DNA from: Bifidobacteriaceae bacterium
GTDB lineage: Bacteria; Actinomycetota; Actinomycetes; Actinomycetales; WQXJ01
Direction: 5' to 3'
Length of the DNA: 6,977 nt
Assembly: GCA_031278675.1 (NCBI GenBank)
Contig: JAITJY010000312.1
Location: 1 to 6,977 of the forward strand
In this document: positions 4,429 through 6,977 of the stretch, piece after piece
How the letters are laid out: each line of letters opens with the position of its first letter
Numbering within the stretch: position 1 is the first letter of the stretch
The notes under the pieces: model-generated
What the model was told of the DNA's origin: nothing
Database searches by the model: none
The model's input: only the letters and a program-made list of their open reading frames with translations
Translations under genes and position numbers: made by a program

Positions 4429-5654
4429 TGCTCCACGCTAGCGCCTCTTCGGCGGACCAGCGCCACCAAGGACGCGCCGAAGACCCCGGTCACAATCAGG
4501 TTGCGCAACACCCACAGCGCCAGCGCGAACGGCTTCCCGTCCAAGAACTCGAAGTAGCCCCAGGGATAGAGCCAGCCCGTCAGAGCGGCTGCGACCAGCA
4601 ACAATGCCCCGATTGGGCCCCAGAACAAGGGGGCTCGCCGCAAGCCCAGCCCTACCACGACCGGCGGCGCGACCCAGGCCACGAATTGGGGCGAGCCGAC
4701 CTTGTGCGCCACAATCAAGCCGGTCATCATGGCGAGCGTGCCCAACAGCAGGGCATCCGTCGGACGATGCCGCGCCGCCCAGCACGCCACACCGACCACC
4801 ACCACCACGGCCGGCAACGCCAGATCGCTCACGGTTAGCGCCACCTCGGCACCGGTGCCCCAGGTTTCATAGGTACCCAATTCGTCGTTGTAGCGCCACA
4901 TGACCTCGCCGCGCCACACGTGGCCCAGCACCGGCAGCGTGGCAAGGATCGCCTCGATCTGCAGGCCACGGCCAGTTTCCGCCCGCACAAACGAGGTCAG
5001 CGTGCCCCAGGTTCCACCCGCCAAGTGCTGCCAGACCATCACGGCTGCGCAGGCGACCGCTGCCGGCAAGACCACACGGACCAGCCGGTCACGCCAGGTC
5101 TTTTGGATGCACGCCAACGGGATGATGGCGGCGCCGCCGGCGACCTTAACCCAGGCGCTCAATGTGACCAGTGCGCTCGCCATGGCGGGCCGCGCTGCGG
5201 CGAGCAACAACGCGATCAACACCAGCGGCATCATGACCGCATCGAGCCGGGCCAGCCCAACCGGGCCCAGCGCCACCAAGAACGCGAACCATCCGGTCAA
5301 TGGAAGCACTGCCCGGCGGATAGAAACGATCCGCACCGCGATGCCCGCCGCCGCGAGGTTCAAGATGGCCACCATGAAACACCAGACCGGTAGATAGGCG
5401 GCGCCCGTGCCCTTGATGGCTGCCGCCAGGATGGGGATCAGCGCGCCCACGGGGTAAACCCAGTCCGCTTCGATGCCCACCCAATCGCCGGTTTGTTCGC
5501 CCGTGGCGACCCACCAGGCGTACAGGTTCGTGTCGGTTGAGCCGGCGGCGCCCGGACCCACTGCCAGCCAGATCATCAGGGTGTGAGATCCGAGGTAGGC
5601 CAACGCGAGCAGCACCCAGCTAAGCCAGCGGCTGGGGACGGTGGGCTGGTTCAT
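4425..5654 (-). CDS. GT87/DUF2029-like polytopic glycosyltransferase (GT-C fold)
   Basis: This 409-residue integral membrane protein has about ten hydrophobic segments. The first (about 11-32) is followed by an extracytoplasmic loop with STDTNLYAWW (39-48). D41 sits where GT-C enzymes carry the catalytic acidic residue, and Y45 gives the DxxxY spacing. WVYPVGALIP (65-74), RLD (136-138) in LARLDAVMMP, K170 in AWVKV and SPQF (321-324) in KVGSPQFVAW match features of GT87/DUF2029 proteins, which include polyprenyl-phosphate-mannose-dependent mannosyltransferases of actinobacteria. By family it would transfer a sugar from a lipid-linked donor outside the membrane; donor and acceptor cannot be named. 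Start ATG overlaps the preceding gene's stop by 4 nt and its own stop overlaps the YibE/F start by 4 nt, so it is the middle of a coupled trio. No recognisable Shine-Dalgarno precedes it. The GT-C assignment is fairly sure; enzyme activity is inferred. Confidence 0.75.
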   Translation of the reverse strand: MNQPTVPSRWLSWVLLALAYLGSHTLMIWLAVGPGAAGSTDTNLYAWWVATGEQTGDWVGIEADWVYPVGALIPILAAAIKGTGAAYLPVWCFMVAILNLAAAGIAVRIVSIRRAVLPLTGWFAFLVALGPVGLARLDAVMMPLVLIALLLAAARPAMASALVTLSAWVKVAGGAAIIPLACIQKTWRDRLVRVVLPAAVACAAVMVWQHLAGGTWGTLTSFVRAETGRGLQIEAILATLPVLGHVWRGEVMWRYNDELGTYETWGTGAEVALTVSDLALPAVVVVVGVACWAARHRPTDALLLGTLAMMTGLIVAHKVGSPQFVAWVAPPVVVGLGLRRAPLFWGPIGALLLVAAALTGWLYPWGYFEFLDGKPFALALWVLRNLIVTGVFGASLVALVRRRGASVEQ

Positions 5655-6977
5655 CCGAGGGGCACCGAGACGGGCGATTCGCCGAGGCGCCCCACCAGCC
5701 TCAGTTCTGTGGCGCGGGCGTCGATCGGTATGTCGAAGGCAAAGAACCCGGTCTGTGTGCCGCCTGGCGCGATCGGGGAGACCCCCAGTTTGAAGTCGGC
5801 GTGCGCCAGCGCCGAGGCCGGCTCGTTGTTGAACGTTTGTCCCGTCTCAACGATGAGCACCTGTTGGTCGGGGATGAACGTTCCTTCTTTGGTGCCGTTG
5901 TTGCGGACCTTGATCTCGACGAGCACCCATTGGCCGTTTTCGGCGATCTCGCTGCCGTCCTCCGCCAGGGCGGCCAGTGCGTCCTCGTACGCCACCAGTT
6001 CCAGCGTGAAGTCGCCCGAAGCGAAGTCCCGGCCCAGCGACCAGGCCGTCGCCCCCGCCTCGCCCGGCGCCGGGCTTGATGGCGCGACCGGCTGGGGAGT
6101 TTCGACCGGGCGGTCGAAGCCGCCGGTGACGCCGATGATGGTGACCGGGATGGCCAGCAAGACCAGTACCGCCGCCACGATCAACGCGATGCTCGTCTTG
6201 GCGGACAGATGCCGCCTCGGCGGATGGAAACCCAGCGCTGTCGATGCCTTGTGGTGCCACTGCCGCCGCTTCGGTGCCGCCACTTCGCCCGATGGCGAGG
6301 GGCCCGGTTCCCCCACGAACGGCGCCTCAGGTTCGCCCAGGAACGGCGCAGATCCAGGTTTGCCCGATGGCGAGGGGCCCAACTCCCCCCCGAACGGCGC
6401 CCCCGGTTCGCCCAGGAACGGCGCAGATCCTACTTCGCCCGATGGCGAGGGGCCCAACTCCCCCACGAACGGCGCCCCAGGTTCGCCCAGGAACGGCGCA
6501 GGTCCCACTTCACCCGATGGCGAAGGGCCCGACTCCCCCACGAACTGCGGAGGTCCCGGTTCCCCCACGAACGGCGCCCCAGGTTCGCCCAGGAACGGCG
6601 ATCCGGGTTCGGCCAGGAACGGCGATCCGGGTTCCGCCAGGAACGGCGGAGGTCCGGGTTCCGCCAGGGACACCTCCCCGAGTTCGGCAAGGGGCAACTC
6701 TTGCGCTTGGCGCCCCCGGTAGCGCACGGTCGCCACTCCCTCCGAGCGCCCCGGGAACGCCCTCCAGGCCGATCCCATCTGGACCCCTCCGGGTCCCACA
6801 TCACCCGGGAGGGCCGGAATTAGCTCTTCTGGAATCGGCATCCGCGAAACGGGCCTGAACCGCGTGAAAGAGGTGACCGGGCGCCCCAACGGGGCCGCTG
6901 ACTGGTCCACCACCGGCTCAACCGGCGGTGGCCACCCCCTCCGGGGCGGTTCCTCCGCCCAGGACGGCTCCACCGCC
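5651..6977 (-). CDS. Bitopic DUF4352 protein with Pro/Gly/Glu-rich repeat tail (5' end uncertain)
   Basis: The frame is open to the window edge. A GTG at 6971-6973 could start a 440-residue product, but only 4 bases lie upstream, so the true start may be outside; residue numbers below count from that GTG. Residues 1-100 are hydrophilic and Pro-rich. About 102-232 are tandem repeats of [A/G]EPG[S/A]PF[L/V] and GPSPSGEV motifs. A basic stretch (KRRQWHHK and HPPRRHL) precedes one TM segment at about 261-284, so the repeat tail should be cytoplasmic. About 300-440 resembles DUF4352, an immunoglobulin-like extracytoplasmic domain: GQWVLVEIKVRNNGT, then PGGTQTGFFAFDIP near the end. Function is unknown; such domains often act in envelope ligand binding or as accessory parts. 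Its stop overlaps the glycosyltransferase start by 4 nt (ATGA), making it the first visible gene of the operon. The C-terminal domain and TM are convincing; the repetitive half is supported mainly by frame continuity. Confidence 0.8.
   Translation of the reverse strand, partial: AVEPSWAEEPPRRGWPPPVEPVVDQSAAPLGRPVTSFTRFRPVSRMPIPEELIPALPGDVGPGGVQMGSAWRAFPGRSEGVATVRYRGRQAQELPLAELGEVSLAEPGPPPFLAEPGSPFLAEPGSPFLGEPGAPFVGEPGPPQFVGESGPSPSGEVGPAPFLGEPGAPFVGELGPSPSGEVGSAPFLGEPGAPFGGELGPSPSGKPGSAPFLGEPEAPFVGEPGPSPSGEVAAPKRRQWHHKASTALGFHPPRRHLSAKTSIALIVAAVLVLLAIPVTIIGVTGGFDRPVETPQPVAPSSPAPGEAGATAWSLGRDFASGDFTLELVAYEDALAALAEDGSEIAENGQWVLVEIKVRNNGTKEGTFIPDQQVLIVETGQTFNNEPASALAHADFKLGVSPIAPGGTQTGFFAFDIPIDARATELRLVGRLGESPVSVPLG
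6281..6545 (-). repeat. 75-nt in-frame tandem repeat in the DUF4352 gene
   Basis: Three full units (6281-6355, 6356-6430, 6431-6505) and a partial fourth (from 6506) share CGATGGCGAGGGGCC-type words at exact 75-nt intervals. Each encodes 25 residues built from FLGEPGAPFVGE, then LGPSPSGEV. Identity between units is high, with only scattered substitutions. Being a multiple of 3, the unit can expand or contract without frameshift. Low-complexity ORFs appear on the opposite strand only because of this repeat. Confidence 0.9.
6567..6665 (-). repeat. 24-nt in-frame tandem repeat in the DUF4352 gene
   Basis: Units at 6567-6590, 6591-6614 and 6615-6638 are 24 nt, followed by a 27-nt variant at 6639-6665. 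They encode 8-residue steps of the type AEPGSPFL. The same step is embedded in the 75-nt units, so the longer repeat probably arose by duplication of a block of short ones. Confidence 0.85.

Noticed and set aside
1840..6545. Possible common origin of the two 75-nt-period repeats (1840-1986 and 6281-6545)
   Set aside because: The period is the same but the sequences show no similarity by eye; coincidence is more likely.
5583..6722. Long plus-strand ORF (379 codons), low complexity with SPTNGAPGSPRNG repeats
   Set aside because: It is antisense to the DUF4352 gene and the glycosyltransferase start. The minus strand has a TM segment, a recognisable domain and a 4-nt operon overlap; the plus-strand ORF is a by-product of the in-frame repeats.
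6209..6858. Two further plus-strand ORFs of 204 codons over the repeats
   Set aside because: Arg/Pro-rich, repetitive, no domain; open only because the repeat unit lacks stops in several frames.

Overview
The window is GC-rich DNA. The gene repertoire (a divergent VapC-like PIN protein, a PIG3-type quinone oxidoreductase, a GT87-like GT-C membrane glycosyltransferase, a YibE/F membrane protein and a DUF4352 protein with a Pro-rich tail) and the scarcity of clear Shine-Dalgarno sites point to a high-GC actinobacterium (Actinomycetota). I cannot name a genus from the sequence. Both tRNA genes are unmistakable and lack an encoded CCA end, which fits this assignment. No phage, transposase or CRISPR is visible.

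Layout. Positions 1-237 hold no gene: a C-rich stretch, then two tandem copies of a 50-nt hairpin-forming repeat directly downstream of tRNA-Ser(UGA) (238-325, minus). A VapC-like PIN-domain gene (341-751, minus) ends 15 nt upstream of that tRNA. It is divergent from a quinone oxidoreductase gene (809-1789, plus). Both of these genes have a TANNNT -10-like hexamer 7-8 nt before a GTG start, which suggests leaderless transcripts. From 1790 to 2083 there is a gene-free stretch with two identical 72-nt copies (period 75) and a shorter GC-rich direct repeat. A second tRNA-Ser, anticodon GCU, follows (2084-2172, minus) with a plausible promoter upstream. An alpha/beta hydrolase runs rightward (2232-3227). 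Its last 62 bp overlap the end of the next, convergent gene.

The right half (3166-6977) is one minus-strand operon. In transcription order it encodes a bitopic protein with a repetitive Pro/Gly/Glu-rich cytoplasmic tail and an extracytoplasmic DUF4352 domain (start outside or at the very edge of the window), a GT87-like polytopic glycosyltransferase, and a YibE/F membrane protein with a His-rich N-terminus. Each pair of genes overlaps by 4 nt (ATGA), so their products are probably made in a coupled way and all three act at the cell membrane. This conserved-looking but functionally undefined trio is the best candidate in the window for an undescribed system. A role in building or exporting an envelope glycan, with metal input from the His-rich tail, is inference only.

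Three separate in-frame tandem-repeat regions lie in or near genes: 30-nt units in the YibE/F gene, and 75-nt and 24-nt units in the DUF4352 gene. They suggest frequent slippage or recombination at this locus.
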